DNA of 51,833 nt from Candidatus Gastranaerophilales bacterium (GTDB lineage: Bacteria; Cyanobacteriota; Vampirovibrionia; Gastranaerophilales; Gastranaerophilaceae): positions 1 to 51,833 of the forward strand of contig UNSJ01000009.1 in NCBI GenBank assembly GCA_900548405.1. Reading direction: 5' to 3'. The notes below the pieces were generated by a model. The model was given only the letters and a program-made list of their open reading frames with translations. It made no database searches and was not told where the DNA came from. The position numbers and the translations under genes are program-made. Shown here piece by piece: positions 31,511 through 40,922 of this stretch (positions within the stretch are counted from its first letter, which is position 1; each line of letters opens with the position of its first letter).

Positions 31511-33764
31511 AAGTTAAATAAGGAGCAAGAAGTTTTGAATACTCAGTATCTTCTTTTAAATACTTATTATCTTTCAGATGAGGCGCCATATTGCGGATAG
31601 CATCAAAATATCCTTCGTATTTTGCGGCTCCGCCCTGGTTAAACAAACGTTTTGCCATTATATAATACAGGCAATCTTTTCTTTTCGGGTTACCGTTATC
31701 AAGAAAGAATCTGAAAGCCTGATATCTTTCTTCAAATTTTTCTTTAGCAGAGCGATTTGAAAGAACATTAGAAAAAGTTTCTGGTCTGATTTTTCTGTCC
31801 CACTCATAACACATTTTATGAATATAGCAGAACTTATCAGCCCACGACAAAATATAAGGAGTCCAAGAAACATCTTCATATGCCAAAAGCCCGAAAGGAT
31901 GTTTTTGCACCAGAGATGTTTTATAAAGCTTGTTCCAAACTCCTATGTTATTATAACCGTCTGAATAAATTAATTTTAAATAATCATCAATGTCGTGAGC
32001 AATATTTTCCTTAAATTTTAAAACATGGCGCGGCGTATACTGGTCACTGTCAATTCTGAATAACGGAGCAATTGCAATATCTGACTTTGTTTTCTTAATG
32101 GCATTGTAAAGTGCAGAATAGCCGTCAGGTCTAATCATATCATCATTATCCATAAATGTTGAATATTCTCCCTGAGCTGCTGCTATGCCGTGATTTCTTG
32201 CATCAGCGACACCGCCGTTTTCTTTAAAGATTTTCTTTACATAACAAGGATATTTTTCACAGTACCATTCAATAATCCCTTTGGTGTTATCTGAGGAACC
32301 GTCATCAACGACTATAAGTTCAAGTTCCTCCAAATCAGAGCCTAAAACAGTACTGATGCTTCTTGAAATATAATCTTCAGAATTATAAGACGGAATAATG
32401 ACCGAAACCTTATATTTTTTACAGGGTTTCATATTTAATCTGTTATTTTTGCTTAAAAGAGAAACAGGTTTTGATTCACAGGTGTAAAGTATTTTATCCC
32501 TGACTTTTTTATACCCTTTAATAACAAAACTTTCTTCACTGTAATCAAGAAGAGCAATATGAGCAAATCCGTCTTCAATATTCAATATTGATTTTTCGCC
32601 GCTAAATATTTCATATCCGTCAACATTACCGTCAAAAATCCAGGAAACTGCAATTTTATTACCAAACGCCTCATTAATAACAGCATTTATTTCAGAAGAC
32701 ATATAAACATCTACTTTGCATTTCGCGTTAACCTTAGTAAAATCTCTAACACCGTCAACCATTTTAAAAGGTTTTACTTTAAACTCACATTTTTCACCTG
32801 ATTTAATATTATCAAGAAAAACTTCTTCTTCAGTAACGTTTTTAAATCCTACAAATTCATTTTTCTCATTTTTTTTATATATTCTGTATCCGTCAATATT
32901 GCTGACTTTATTCCAGTATAAATAAACTTTTTTATTCAAATTCACCGGAAAAACTTCCATAGTTTGAATTTCAGTTCGTAAAATATATGAATGAGCAATA
33001 CACTCATCCCCTTTAAACGCTCTGACACCAAGATAAACATCACCCAGAGGCAAATGTTTTATGATAACCTGATTTGATTTAACACAGTCTGTTTCATCAA
33101 ACTTATCACCTGATTTTTGATAAATTTTATAAGAATCAGCACCTTTAACAGGTTTCCACATTAGAGAAATATTTGACTTCTCAGGTATTGCCAAAAGCCC
33201 GAAGAAAGTGTCAGGAGAAGTAAACAAAACATCTTTTACAACAGACATTTTACTGACTGCACGCTTGAATACCTTTTCGCCCTCCACATTTTTGAACGGC
33301 TTAATCTTAAATTCCGATTCTTCAGGAAGTCCATAAAGATAGATTTCGTTCTTCTTAGTTTCTTTATAGCCTGTATATAAAGCATCCCCTGATTTTTTGT
33401 AAATTTTATAGCCGTCTGTACCGCCTGTTTTATTCCAAAAAAGATGAACTTTTTCATCATCTTGGGCATAATTTATTTCAAGAGTATTAACTTTAACAGA
33501 AATCTCATCAGATTCACAAATAAGTTCGCCGCCGTTAAACGCACACACTTTAAAAACAGTTACTCCTACGGGACAAAAATCTATTCTTACGGCATTGTCA
33601 TAAGTAATACAAAATTCATACCAATTATTTTTAATTTTTTGGTAAATCTTAAATAATTCAGCTTTAGAATTCCATTCCAAATAAACCGAAGCATTTTTTA
33701 CGTTATAGCCAACCTTAATTTTCTTTTTTCCAAAAAGTGATTTTATATTATCCATTAAAGCCAT
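31509..33764 (-). CDS. GT2 glycosyltransferase with five N-terminal Fn3-like repeats
   Basis: A 751-aa protein with no signal peptide or membrane helix. Residues 20-445 are five repeats of about 85-90 residues, each with an early Trp and a Y-x-I-Y/F strand: Trp31 (ELFKIYQK), Trp110 (DGYKIYKKSG), Trp203 (DSYKIYQKSG), Trp284 (DGYRIYKKNE) and Trp375 (DGYEIFSGE), typical of fibronectin type III-like beta sandwiches. A GT-A catalytic domain starts at about 451: VSVIIPSYNSEDYIS, IVVDDGSSDNT, NGGVADARNHGIAAAQGEY and the DxD-like FMDNDDMI, followed by a WNKLYK acceptor region. It probably elongates a surface polysaccharide or glycosylates a protein. Its last codon and stop lie inside the 1,528-bp repeat. 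Confidence 0.9.
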   Translation of the reverse strand: MALMDNIKSLFGKKKIKVGYNVKNASVYLEWNSKAELFKIYQKIKNNWYEFCITYDNAVRIDFCPVGVTVFKVCAFNGGELICESDEISVKVNTLEINYAQDDEKVHLFWNKTGGTDGYKIYKKSGDALYTGYKETKKNEIYLYGLPEESEFKIKPFKNVEGEKVFKRAVSKMSVVKDVLFTSPDTFFGLLAIPEKSNISLMWKPVKGADSYKIYQKSGDKFDETDCVKSNQVIIKHLPLGDVYLGVRAFKGDECIAHSYILRTEIQTMEVFPVNLNKKVYLYWNKVSNIDGYRIYKKNEKNEFVGFKNVTEEEVFLDNIKSGEKCEFKVKPFKMVDGVRDFTKVNAKCKVDVYMSSEINAVINEAFGNKIAVSWIFDGNVDGYEIFSGEKSILNIEDGFAHIALLDYSEESFVIKGYKKVRDKILYTCESKPVSLLSKNNRLNMKPCKKYKVSVIIPSYNSEDYISRSISTVLGSDLEELELIVVDDGSSDNTKGIIEWYCEKYPCYVKKIFKENGGVADARNHGIAAAQGEYSTFMDNDDMIRPDGYSALYNAIKKTKSDIAIAPLFRIDSDQYTPRHVLKFKENIAHDIDDYLKLIYSDGYNNIGVWNKLYKTSLVQKHPFGLLAYEDVSWTPYILSWADKFCYIHKMCYEWDRKIRPETFSNVLSNRSAKEKFEERYQAFRFFLDNGNPKRKDCLYYIMAKRLFNQGGAAKYEGYFDAIRNMAPHLKDNKYLKEDTEYSKLLAPYLT

Positions 33765-33845
33765 ACAACAATCATACCTTTATTCAATATATTTATCAAG
33801 ATGTAAACGTAAAGATTTATTTAATCTTTTGACATGACGCAAATA

Positions 33846-33874
33846 TTGTTGTCTAATAGGTATAAGACTATAAT
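33846..33874 (+). promoter_or_regulatory. smc operon promoter
   Basis: -35 TTGTTG (33846-33851), a 17-nt spacer and a perfect -10 TATAAT (33869-33874), 12 nt before the smc ATG. Confidence 0.6.
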
Positions 33875-33886
33875 TGGCAGGGATGT

Positions 33887-36800
33887 ATGTACATAAAACA
33901 GCTTGAAATAGATAATTTCAAATCATTTGCAAATAAATCTGAAATACCCCTATTAAAGGGCTTTACCACCGTTTCCGGTCCAAACGGATCAGGTAAAAGT
34001 AATATTATAGACAGTGTACTTTTCGCATTAGGACTTGCAAATGCGAGTGAACTTCGTGCTGAAAACTTATCCCACTTTATATCTACTTATACAAAGCGTA
34101 ACGAAGCATTTGTTAAAGTTACTTTCGGCGACACCGAAAACGGCGAGGACATGACTATCGGAAGAAAAATCAGAAAAACTTCTCAAGGTTATGCCAGCAC
34201 ATATTATATCAATGACAGTGTCACAACTCTTACAAATGTGCATGCAATTTTAGAAAAATACAATGTAACTCCAAACAGCTACAATGTAATGATGCAGGGC
34301 GATGTTATGGGGATTACAAACTGTTCTCCGAAAAACCGCCGTAAAATTATTGACGAAATCGCAGGAATTGCAGATTTTGACCGCAGAATAGAACAGGCTA
34401 CAAATGAACTTGAAACAGTAGAACAGCGCGTAGAACGTTCAACAGTAATCTTAAATGAAGTTGATAACAGACTTGAACAATTAAAGGAAGAAAGAGAAGT
34501 TGCATTAAAATACCAGAAACTTCGCGAAGAAAAACAAGACCTTGAAAGCCAGGTTAATAAAGTTCGCTTCTTTGATTTGAAACGCAACCTTGAACAGGCG
34601 CATGAAAATATTCTTGAATTCACCAAAAAGAAAAAAGAAGAAGAAGTTAAAAATAAAGATTTAGACGAAAGATTAAATCTTATCAAAGAAAAATACAAAG
34701 AAATTTCAGAACTTGTAAAAGAAAAAGGCGAAGCACAGCAGATTGAATTAAAGAAGCAGGAAGAAGCTTTAAAAGGTGAAATTGACCGCAAAAACAATGC
34801 TACAAATTATGCCGATAAGCAAATTCATGACGGCTTGCGCTCAATTGAAAATGCTAAAAACGGTATTGAAGGCTTCAAAAAGAAAATTGAAGATTTTAAG
34901 CTTAAAATTCAGCTTAAAGATGACGAAATTAAAGTTATCAAAGAAAACGAAGCAGCTCGTCAGGCTGAGCTAAAGAAAATTCTTGAAGATATGACAGGTC
35001 TTAATGCAACAGCAGACCAGCATATTGAAAAACGCAACCGCTTGAGAAAACAGCTTGAAGATTTAAAAGATGAAGAAACTAAATTAATCCAGACTAAATC
35101 ACCGCTTGAAAGCGAATTAAAAATGCTTCAAAGAGATTTGGACAATGCAAAAGAAAAACTGGAAGAACTAAACAATCTTAAATCTAACTTTGCATCAGAT
35201 CAGGATTTGAAAAAGACTTTAGTAGAACAGCTTCAAAAAGAATTGCAGGATTTCAAAATCATCCAGCAAAACTCTATGCATGATTTGGATACTACAAAAA
35301 ATGAAATCAACGACCTGAACTACAACATCCAAATGGCATACAGAAAAATTTCCACTATGGAAGCTAAAAAACAGGCTGCGGAAGATGCAAACTTCGGGCG
35401 TGCAATCGATACGATTATGAACGCAAAACTAAGAGGTGTTCATGCTCCTTTAGTACAGCTCGGTACTGTTGATAAAGAATATTCAACAGCTATGGAAGTT
35501 GCTTTTGGCGGAAGAATGGCTCACGTTGTCGTTGATGATGAGCATGTCGCTTCTGTTGCGATTGAACTTTTGAAATCTTCAAATGCAGGCAGAGCTACTT
35601 TTATTCCTCTTAATAAAATTAAAAAAGCTCCAACCAGATTGCAGCTGCCAAAAGACAAAGGGGTAATCGATTTTGCCATAAACCTAGTTGATTTTGATGA
35701 TCAATATATTGATGCATTTTTCTATGCTGTCGGCGATACAATTGTTGTTGAAGATTTGGAGTCTGCAAAAAAACTTATCGGCAAATACAGAATGGTTACG
35801 CTTCAAGGCGAACTTCTTGAAAAATCAGGTTCTATGACAGGCGGTGCTAAACTTAGAACAGGTCTAAGCTTCAGCCAAAATGATGATGATGAGCTTAACA
35901 AATTTAAAGACCGTTTGAAAGAAATGGAAGAAAAGTTAGGTTCTCTTGAAAGAAAAAAATCGTCTTTGGAAACAAAACTTGAAGATGTAAGAACAAAATA
36001 TTCCGATGCAATGAGCGAGTTTTCCAAGTCAAAAGTCGAATTAGACAATATGAACAGAAACTATGAAAACAGCGAAAATATTTTAAAAGAAAAAGCTGAT
36101 TTTATAGCGCAAACAGAGCCTAAAATTGCAGAACTTAATAAAAAATTAGACAAACTTGAAGAACAGAACGTTAAAATCTACGATGATATGGCTGTTTGTC
36201 AGGAACAGATAGAAGAAGTTGAACAACTTATTAACGATAAGGATTTGAAAGACTTAAAAGAAAAAACTGAAGGCGTTGAGCACGAAATTAAACGCCTGCA
36301 AACAAATCTTATGAATGCAAACAATGACAAAAACGAATTAGACCGTCAAATTGCGTTCCACCAAAACCTTATCGAAACTAAAGAAGAAGAAATTACAAGC
36401 ATTGAGCACAACAACGTTAAGCTTGAAGAAGATAAAACTCGTTACAAAAACGATATCACAGAGCTTAACAAAAGAATGGAAGAACTCCACGAACAAATTG
36501 TTCAGATTGAAGAAAAACTCGGAAAACTTCTTAAAGAACGTGACGATATCAACGCGGATTTAATTGAGCTTGAAAAACAAAAGCACATCAGAGTTGCTGA
36601 TATTGAAAGAATTGCAGAGCAGATTGAATCTTTCAAAGCGCGCAGACGCGAGCTTGAACCTCAGCTTGAAACTGCAAGACAGGAGCTTGAAGATAACGGA
36701 GTTGAAGTTAACAAACTTGAACCTGTTGAAATTTCTATCGAGGAAATTACATCAAAAATTCAGCGTTTGGAAAAACGTATGGCAGATTTAGGCGATGTAA

Positions 36801-37384
36801 ATATGAGAGCCTTAGCGGCTTACGAAGAAGTGCTTGCACGTCAAAACGAATTAAAAGAGCAGATTGAAACACTTTCAAAAGAACGCAAAGAAATTATGAC
36901 ACGTATGCAAGGCTACGAACAGCTTAAAAAAGAAACGTTTATGAAAACATACAACCACATAAACGAAAACTTTAAAGAAGTGTTCCACCAGCTATCAGAA
37001 GGTGAGGGCGAATTAAAGCTCGAATGTCCTGATGATCCTCTCTCAGGCGGTATGACAATCGAAGCACAGCCTAGAGATAAAAAGCTTCAAAGGCTTGAAA
37101 GTATGTCAGGCGGAGAAAAATCATTGACAGCACTGGCGTTCGTATTTGCTATTCAACGTTATATGCCGTCACCATTCTACGCATTCGATGAAGTTGATGC
37201 AAGTTTGGATACTATGAACGTTGAACGTATCGCCCAAATGGTGCAGAACCAATCAAAAGATACGCAATTTATAGTAGTTAGTCACAGAAAACCTATGATA
37301 GAATCAGCTAACAGGACTTTAGGTGTAACCCAAAAAGAAAAAGGTATCACTAAAGTTACAGGTATTAAATTAAGGGACGAATAA
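33887..37384 (+). CDS. smc: Chromosome condensation ATPase SMC
   Basis: A 1,165-aa SMC of standard length. The Walker A is GPNGSGKSN (residues 31-39). Long coiled coils (about 170-500 and 670-1000) flank a hinge (about 505-665, including LRGVHAPLVQLGTVDKEYSTAMEVA and the glycine-rich MTGGAKLR). The C-terminal head carries the ABC signature SMSGGEKSLTALAF and the Walker B FYAFDEVDASLD. It forms the SMC-ScpAB complex that organises and separates daughter chromosomes. AGGGA precedes the ATG. scpA starts 7 nt after the stop, giving an smc-scpA-scpB operon. Confidence 0.98.
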   Translation: MYIKQLEIDNFKSFANKSEIPLLKGFTTVSGPNGSGKSNIIDSVLFALGLANASELRAENLSHFISTYTKRNEAFVKVTFGDTENGEDMTIGRKIRKTSQGYASTYYINDSVTTLTNVHAILEKYNVTPNSYNVMMQGDVMGITNCSPKNRRKIIDEIAGIADFDRRIEQATNELETVEQRVERSTVILNEVDNRLEQLKEEREVALKYQKLREEKQDLESQVNKVRFFDLKRNLEQAHENILEFTKKKKEEEVKNKDLDERLNLIKEKYKEISELVKEKGEAQQIELKKQEEALKGEIDRKNNATNYADKQIHDGLRSIENAKNGIEGFKKKIEDFKLKIQLKDDEIKVIKENEAARQAELKKILEDMTGLNATADQHIEKRNRLRKQLEDLKDEETKLIQTKSPLESELKMLQRDLDNAKEKLEELNNLKSNFASDQDLKKTLVEQLQKELQDFKIIQQNSMHDLDTTKNEINDLNYNIQMAYRKISTMEAKKQAAEDANFGRAIDTIMNAKLRGVHAPLVQLGTVDKEYSTAMEVAFGGRMAHVVVDDEHVASVAIELLKSSNAGRATFIPLNKIKKAPTRLQLPKDKGVIDFAINLVDFDDQYIDAFFYAVGDTIVVEDLESAKKLIGKYRMVTLQGELLEKSGSMTGGAKLRTGLSFSQNDDDELNKFKDRLKEMEEKLGSLERKKSSLETKLEDVRTKYSDAMSEFSKSKVELDNMNRNYENSENILKEKADFIAQTEPKIAELNKKLDKLEEQNVKIYDDMAVCQEQIEEVEQLINDKDLKDLKEKTEGVEHEIKRLQTNLMNANNDKNELDRQIAFHQNLIETKEEEITSIEHNNVKLEEDKTRYKNDITELNKRMEELHEQIVQIEEKLGKLLKERDDINADLIELEKQKHIRVADIERIAEQIESFKARRRELEPQLETARQELEDNGVEVNKLEPVEISIEEITSKIQRLEKRMADLGDVNMRALAAYEEVLARQNELKEQIETLSKERKEIMTRMQGYEQLKKETFMKTYNHINENFKEVFHQLSEGEGELKLECPDDPLSGGMTIEAQPRDKKLQRLESMSGGEKSLTALAFVFAIQRYMPSPFYAFDEVDASLDTMNVERIAQMVQNQSKDTQFIVVSHRKPMIESANRTLGVTQKEKGITKVTGIKLRDE

Positions 37385-37391
37385 TCAGGAT

Positions 37392-38213
37392 ATGAGTACA
37401 GAGGCAGCATTAAATTATAATTTAGATTTACCTGACTTAGGTCTGTCAAAAGACGGCAAACCTAAAAGTGAGGGCATCGGAATTTTAGTCGATATGGCAA
37501 AAGCCGGCAAAATCGACCCCTGGAACATTGACATTGTTGATGTTACAGACAAATACCTTGCTCATATGGTTCAGATGAAATCACAAAACCTCAGAGTAAC
37601 AGGAAGAACTTTCTTGTTTGCAGCAGTGCTTTTGAAGCTTAAATCAAACGTGCTTGAAGGCATTGATATAATGCAGTTTGACACTCAGGAGCCTGATGTT
37701 GAATACGATGATGACGGTTTCATTGTTGATTACGGTGAAGAAGAATATGTTCCGACAAACAACGTAATTTCTATTGATGAAGTTCTTCAAAGACGTACAA
37801 GTGTAAGATTAAACCACAATCGCGTTGTAACATTGAAAGACTTAATCAGACAGTTAGAGTTTTATGAAAAACTGGAACAAAAACAGTCTTTAAAAAGCGC
37901 CCATGAACGTGCAAAAAGACGTGTTCAATCATATTCAAGATTAACACCTGATGATATCGTTAACCTTGCACACGAAGAATACATTGAATCTTGTGTTTTA
38001 ACTTTAAAAGAAAATCTCGGGCAGATTTTTGAAAAAAATGATAAAATAGAATTAAACGAACTAACTTTACTCGGTATGGATAAAATCAGTGCATACATTG
38101 CATTGTTATTTTTAACTGCCGAAACAGACTATGAACTTAAGCAGGAAGAATTTTATTCTGACCTGTATGTTGTAAAAGGCGGAGAAAATGAATTTAGAGC
38201 AGTTGAAGTCTAG
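37392..38213 (+). CDS. scpA: Segregation and condensation protein A (kleisin)
   Basis: A 273-aa kleisin, with the N-terminal SMC-neck-binding region (GILVDMAKAGKIDPWNIDIVDVTDKYLAHM) and the following RTFLFAAVLLKLKSN helix typical of ScpA. An acidic linker (about 98-120, EPDVEYDDDGFIVDYGEEEY) and a C-terminal winged-helix region (ILGMDKISAYIALLFL-like, ending ELKQEEFYSDLYV) bind the SMC head. AGGAT precedes the start. It overlaps scpB by 26 nt. Confidence 0.95.
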   Translation: MSTEAALNYNLDLPDLGLSKDGKPKSEGIGILVDMAKAGKIDPWNIDIVDVTDKYLAHMVQMKSQNLRVTGRTFLFAAVLLKLKSNVLEGIDIMQFDTQEPDVEYDDDGFIVDYGEEEYVPTNNVISIDEVLQRRTSVRLNHNRVVTLKDLIRQLEFYEKLEQKQSLKSAHERAKRRVQSYSRLTPDDIVNLAHEEYIESCVLTLKENLGQIFEKNDKIELNELTLLGMDKISAYIALLFLTAETDYELKQEEFYSDLYVVKGGENEFRAVEV

Positions 38214-38712
38214 AATTGAAGCTGTTTTATTTATTACAGCAAGAGCAATTTCTTTGGATGAGATAGCTACAATATTGGATGAAGAAACAGAAACGATTGA
38301 AGAGGCAATCCTTGAGCTGATTATGGATTACTCCGCACGTGACGGCGCTTTGGAAATTGATGATGAAAACGGTTACATTCTTCAAGTTAAAGAAGACCAC
38401 ATGGACCTTGTAGAACTGCTTTGTCCTGTTGATTTGAAACCTGCAGTTTTAAGAACACTATCAGTTATTGCTTTAAAAGAACCTTTAAGACAAACAGCGC
38501 TAATTGAGCTTCGCGGTTCAACAGCTTATGATCATATTAAAGAATTAGTTGAAAAAGGGCTTGTTTCAAAAACAAGGGATAAAAACGGAAGAAGCTTTAA
38601 CCTTAAAACAACTCAAAAATTCGCAGAATATTTTAAACTAAAAGGTGATACACGCTCATTGGCTAAAATCCTGGAAATAGACAAAGGCGTAAAAGAAAAT
38701 GAACAAGTATAA
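38188..38712 (+). CDS. scpB: Segregation and condensation protein B
   Basis: A 174-aa protein of two winged helices: LKSRIEAVLFITARAISLDEIATIL and RTLSVIALKEPLRQTALIELRGSTAYDHIKELVEKGLV are the ScpB signatures. It dimerises and binds ScpA to stabilise the SMC complex. GGAG precedes the ATG inside scpA, and the gene overlaps scpA by 26 nt and the next gene by 14 nt, so translation is coupled. Confidence 0.95.
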   Translation: MNLEQLKSRIEAVLFITARAISLDEIATILDEETETIEEAILELIMDYSARDGALEIDDENGYILQVKEDHMDLVELLCPVDLKPAVLRTLSVIALKEPLRQTALIELRGSTAYDHIKELVEKGLVSKTRDKNGRSFNLKTTQKFAEYFKLKGDTRSLAKILEIDKGVKENEQV

Positions 38713-40066
38713 CTCAGACAGATTTTTAACTATAATTATTTGTGCGTTTGCTGTAATCTTTGCTTTGGTTTTTAAATTAATGCCAACCTGTTACTATCAT
38801 ATGGGGCATCATTATTTAAAGAAACAAGATTACGTAAAAGCCCGTGCAAATTTTAAAAATGCATACTTTTTTAATCGAAACGATAAGGATTACAGATATT
38901 ACTATGTAAAATCGTTGTTAAACCTTTCGCCTTCAGAACCTATTCAAAAAGAACTTTTTGAACTTGCATCAAGTTCACAGCAGGATAGTGCTCAACAAGC
39001 TGCTATTACAAGAGTTTCAGAATGGCGAAACGCTGTAATGAATAATATAGGAGACAATTATATAGAGCAAGTGCCTCTTGATAAAGGAATTATACGCTGG
39101 GACATTAAAAAGTTTCCTTTGAAAGTTGTTATTGTTGACAATAGTGAAATTAATGTACCTTCATATTATAAAAATGAAATATTACAGGCATTCGCACAAT
39201 GGCAGGTTTCTACAAGATTTATAAAATTTGAGTTAACCAATAGGATTAAAGAAGCAAATATAATCGTAAAAATTATGCCGCCTCCGGAAAATGTTTGTGA
39301 GGGAAATGTATGCAGATATGTTGTCGGCTTTACAACCCCTAACTATAAAGATTCAACTCTTTATGATATGACAATTGTGTTATATTCAACAGATCCGTTC
39401 GGCAATTATTTTTCAGATAAAGAACTTTACAACACAATTCTTCATGAAATCGGTCATGCACTTGGTATAATGGGACACAGTTACAGTTCTGAAGATTTGA
39501 TGTATATGACTTCTGAAAATGACAACAGCTTTTATGCACCATACAGAAGTTCTTTCCAGTATTTATCCACAAAAGATATAAACACAATCGAACTTCTATA
39601 TAAATTAATTCCGAATATAACCAATACACCTTTAGAGGAGTTTAATACAAAAGGTCTTATATATGCGCCTATAATTCTTGGAACATCTTCTCAAATAAGT
39701 ATGAGAAAATTAAAAGAAGCCCAGAACTATATCAAGAATGCTCCAAATCTTGCGGGCGGATATATTGACTTGGCAATAGCTTATACAGAACTGAACAAAA
39801 ACAGAGACGCGTTAAAAGCTCTTGAAAAGGCATTGGAATTAGCAAAATCCGATAATGAAAAATTTATGGTAAATTATAATCTTGCAGTTTTAAATATGAA
39901 TGAAAATAATCTTGAAGCAGCACTAAATTATGCAAAAGCTGCAAAACAAATTAATAACTCAGAAGAAGTTAAAGAACTTATAACTAATATAAACCATGCC
40001 AAACTCGCAAATAAAAAACCTTTTAAAGGGCATATGATGTCTTTTGATGAAACTCCTGAAAAATAA
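38699..40066 (+). CDS. Membrane-anchored matrixin-like zinc metalloprotease with TPR repeats
   Basis: A 455-aa protein starting 14 nt inside scpB. A membrane helix lies at residues 9-29, followed by a short helical region. The protease domain (about 125-300) has HEIGHALGIMGH (His249, Glu250, His253, His260), the extended metzincin HExxHxxGxxH, with a Met-turn-like DLMYM at 266-270 and a beta strand/Ala-Trp helix (ILQAFAQWQVSTRFIKFE) typical of matrixins. Two to three TPR-like repeats (NLAGGYIDLAIAYTELNKNRDAL; FMVNYNLAVLNMNENNLEAAL) form the C-terminus. It is probably exported and anchored. Its presence in the smc operon is unusual. Confidence 0.9.
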   Translation: MNKYNSDRFLTIIICAFAVIFALVFKLMPTCYYHMGHHYLKKQDYVKARANFKNAYFFNRNDKDYRYYYVKSLLNLSPSEPIQKELFELASSSQQDSAQQAAITRVSEWRNAVMNNIGDNYIEQVPLDKGIIRWDIKKFPLKVVIVDNSEINVPSYYKNEILQAFAQWQVSTRFIKFELTNRIKEANIIVKIMPPPENVCEGNVCRYVVGFTTPNYKDSTLYDMTIVLYSTDPFGNYFSDKELYNTILHEIGHALGIMGHSYSSEDLMYMTSENDNSFYAPYRSSFQYLSTKDINTIELLYKLIPNITNTPLEEFNTKGLIYAPIILGTSSQISMRKLKEAQNYIKNAPNLAGGYIDLAIAYTELNKNRDALKALEKALELAKSDNEKFMVNYNLAVLNMNENNLEAALNYAKAAKQINNSEEVKELITNINHAKLANKKPFKGHMMSFDETPEK

Positions 40067-40114
40067 TAGCAAAAAAATATTTTTATGAGTTTTCAAACAA
40101 AAAAGGTGTTTATT

Positions 40115-40834
40115 ATGCTCTCATTTAACAACAATAATGTAAATAGTCCTGCTTTTACTAGTGTTGTTCCCGTAAGATTTTACCAAAGGAATTCTTCGGG
40201 AGTTGCTGAGCTGTGCAAAGACTCAAATATAATCGAACAAGGTAAAAAAGGAGTAATTAAACTTCTTAGAGGACCTTCAGCCACTCAAGAACAGGAAAGA
40301 CTTATAAGGGCCCTTGCAGTCAGAGATCCCGACTATGATTATAATATGGCTAAAAGCGGTATCTTTACGCGAATGATTAACGGAATATTTAAAAGAAGGC
40401 CTCCTCATGAATTTTTAAAATTTACTTCAGACGAGATATCAGGCTTTCATATACTGTTTACGGGACCGCAAGCTATAAAACTTTCTGTTATAGGTGAAAA
40501 AATTGGTAAAATAACTAAAAAATGCATGAATTTAACTGCAATAAGATATAACATTCCTGCGGAAAATACTCTTGTAAAAGGAAAATCTGCATATAAATGG
40601 AGTAAACAGGAAAAAGAATTTATAAAAAAACACCTTATTAACACGCAAGAGCTGACAGAAGAAAAACAAAACTATGGTCAGACAATATTAAATGCCTTAT
40701 ACAACGCCAATTTACATCTTAGAGAAACTTATAATCCCATAAAACATGCAAGAGAGGGTAAAAAAATTATCTTTAATTTCCTCCTTGATAATGACAATAA
40801 TATTGAAAAATTTAATTTAAGCGCCTACAATTAA
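40115..40834 (+). CDS. Hypothetical protein with N-terminal SPAFTS motif
   Basis: A 239-aa soluble protein. The start at 40115 (MLSFNNNNVNSPAFTS) has AAAGGTG about 7 nt upstream and is preferred over 40085. The N-terminal SPAFTS (residues 11-16) matches the pattern seen in hypotheticals at 8204, 17969 and 27053. The rest is Lys-rich alpha/beta with QEQERLIRALAVRDPDYDYNM and FTGPQAIKLSVIGEKIGKI. No family is recognised. Confidence 0.7.
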   Translation: MLSFNNNNVNSPAFTSVVPVRFYQRNSSGVAELCKDSNIIEQGKKGVIKLLRGPSATQEQERLIRALAVRDPDYDYNMAKSGIFTRMINGIFKRRPPHEFLKFTSDEISGFHILFTGPQAIKLSVIGEKIGKITKKCMNLTAIRYNIPAENTLVKGKSAYKWSKQEKEFIKKHLINTQELTEEKQNYGQTILNALYNANLHLRETYNPIKHAREGKKIIFNFLLDNDNNIEKFNLSAYN

Positions 40835-40922
40835 TGATTTACAATTTCTTCATAAACACTTTATTTAAGCTTTTGTTTGAGGTAAATTTAATTGGTTGAG
40901 TAAAAATATTGGAGATATGAAG

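Larger units (their letters stand above)
29994..31521 (+). repeat. 1,528-bp identical repeat, copy 1 (complete gene cassette)
   Basis: This block contains the upstream element, ribosome-binding site, whole coding sequence and terminator of the mosaic gene at 30096. It recurs at 50306-51833 at a constant offset of 20,312 with no difference noticed. It begins at AACATTACG, just after the GT35 terminator, and the match runs to the end of the window in copy 2, so its true 3' limit is unknown. Confidence 0.93.

Noticed and set aside
31367..31600. Possible 77-codon plus-strand ORF after the mosaic gene
   Set aside because: It crosses the terminator hairpin and T-run at 31487-31510 and runs into the antisense of the glycosyltransferase gene; it has no ribosome-binding site.
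34279..34797. 172-codon Ser-rich ORF on the minus strand inside smc
   Set aside because: It is antisense to the SMC coiled-coil region, and its Ser/Phe-rich composition is a shadow of Glu/Lys codons; no start signal is seen.
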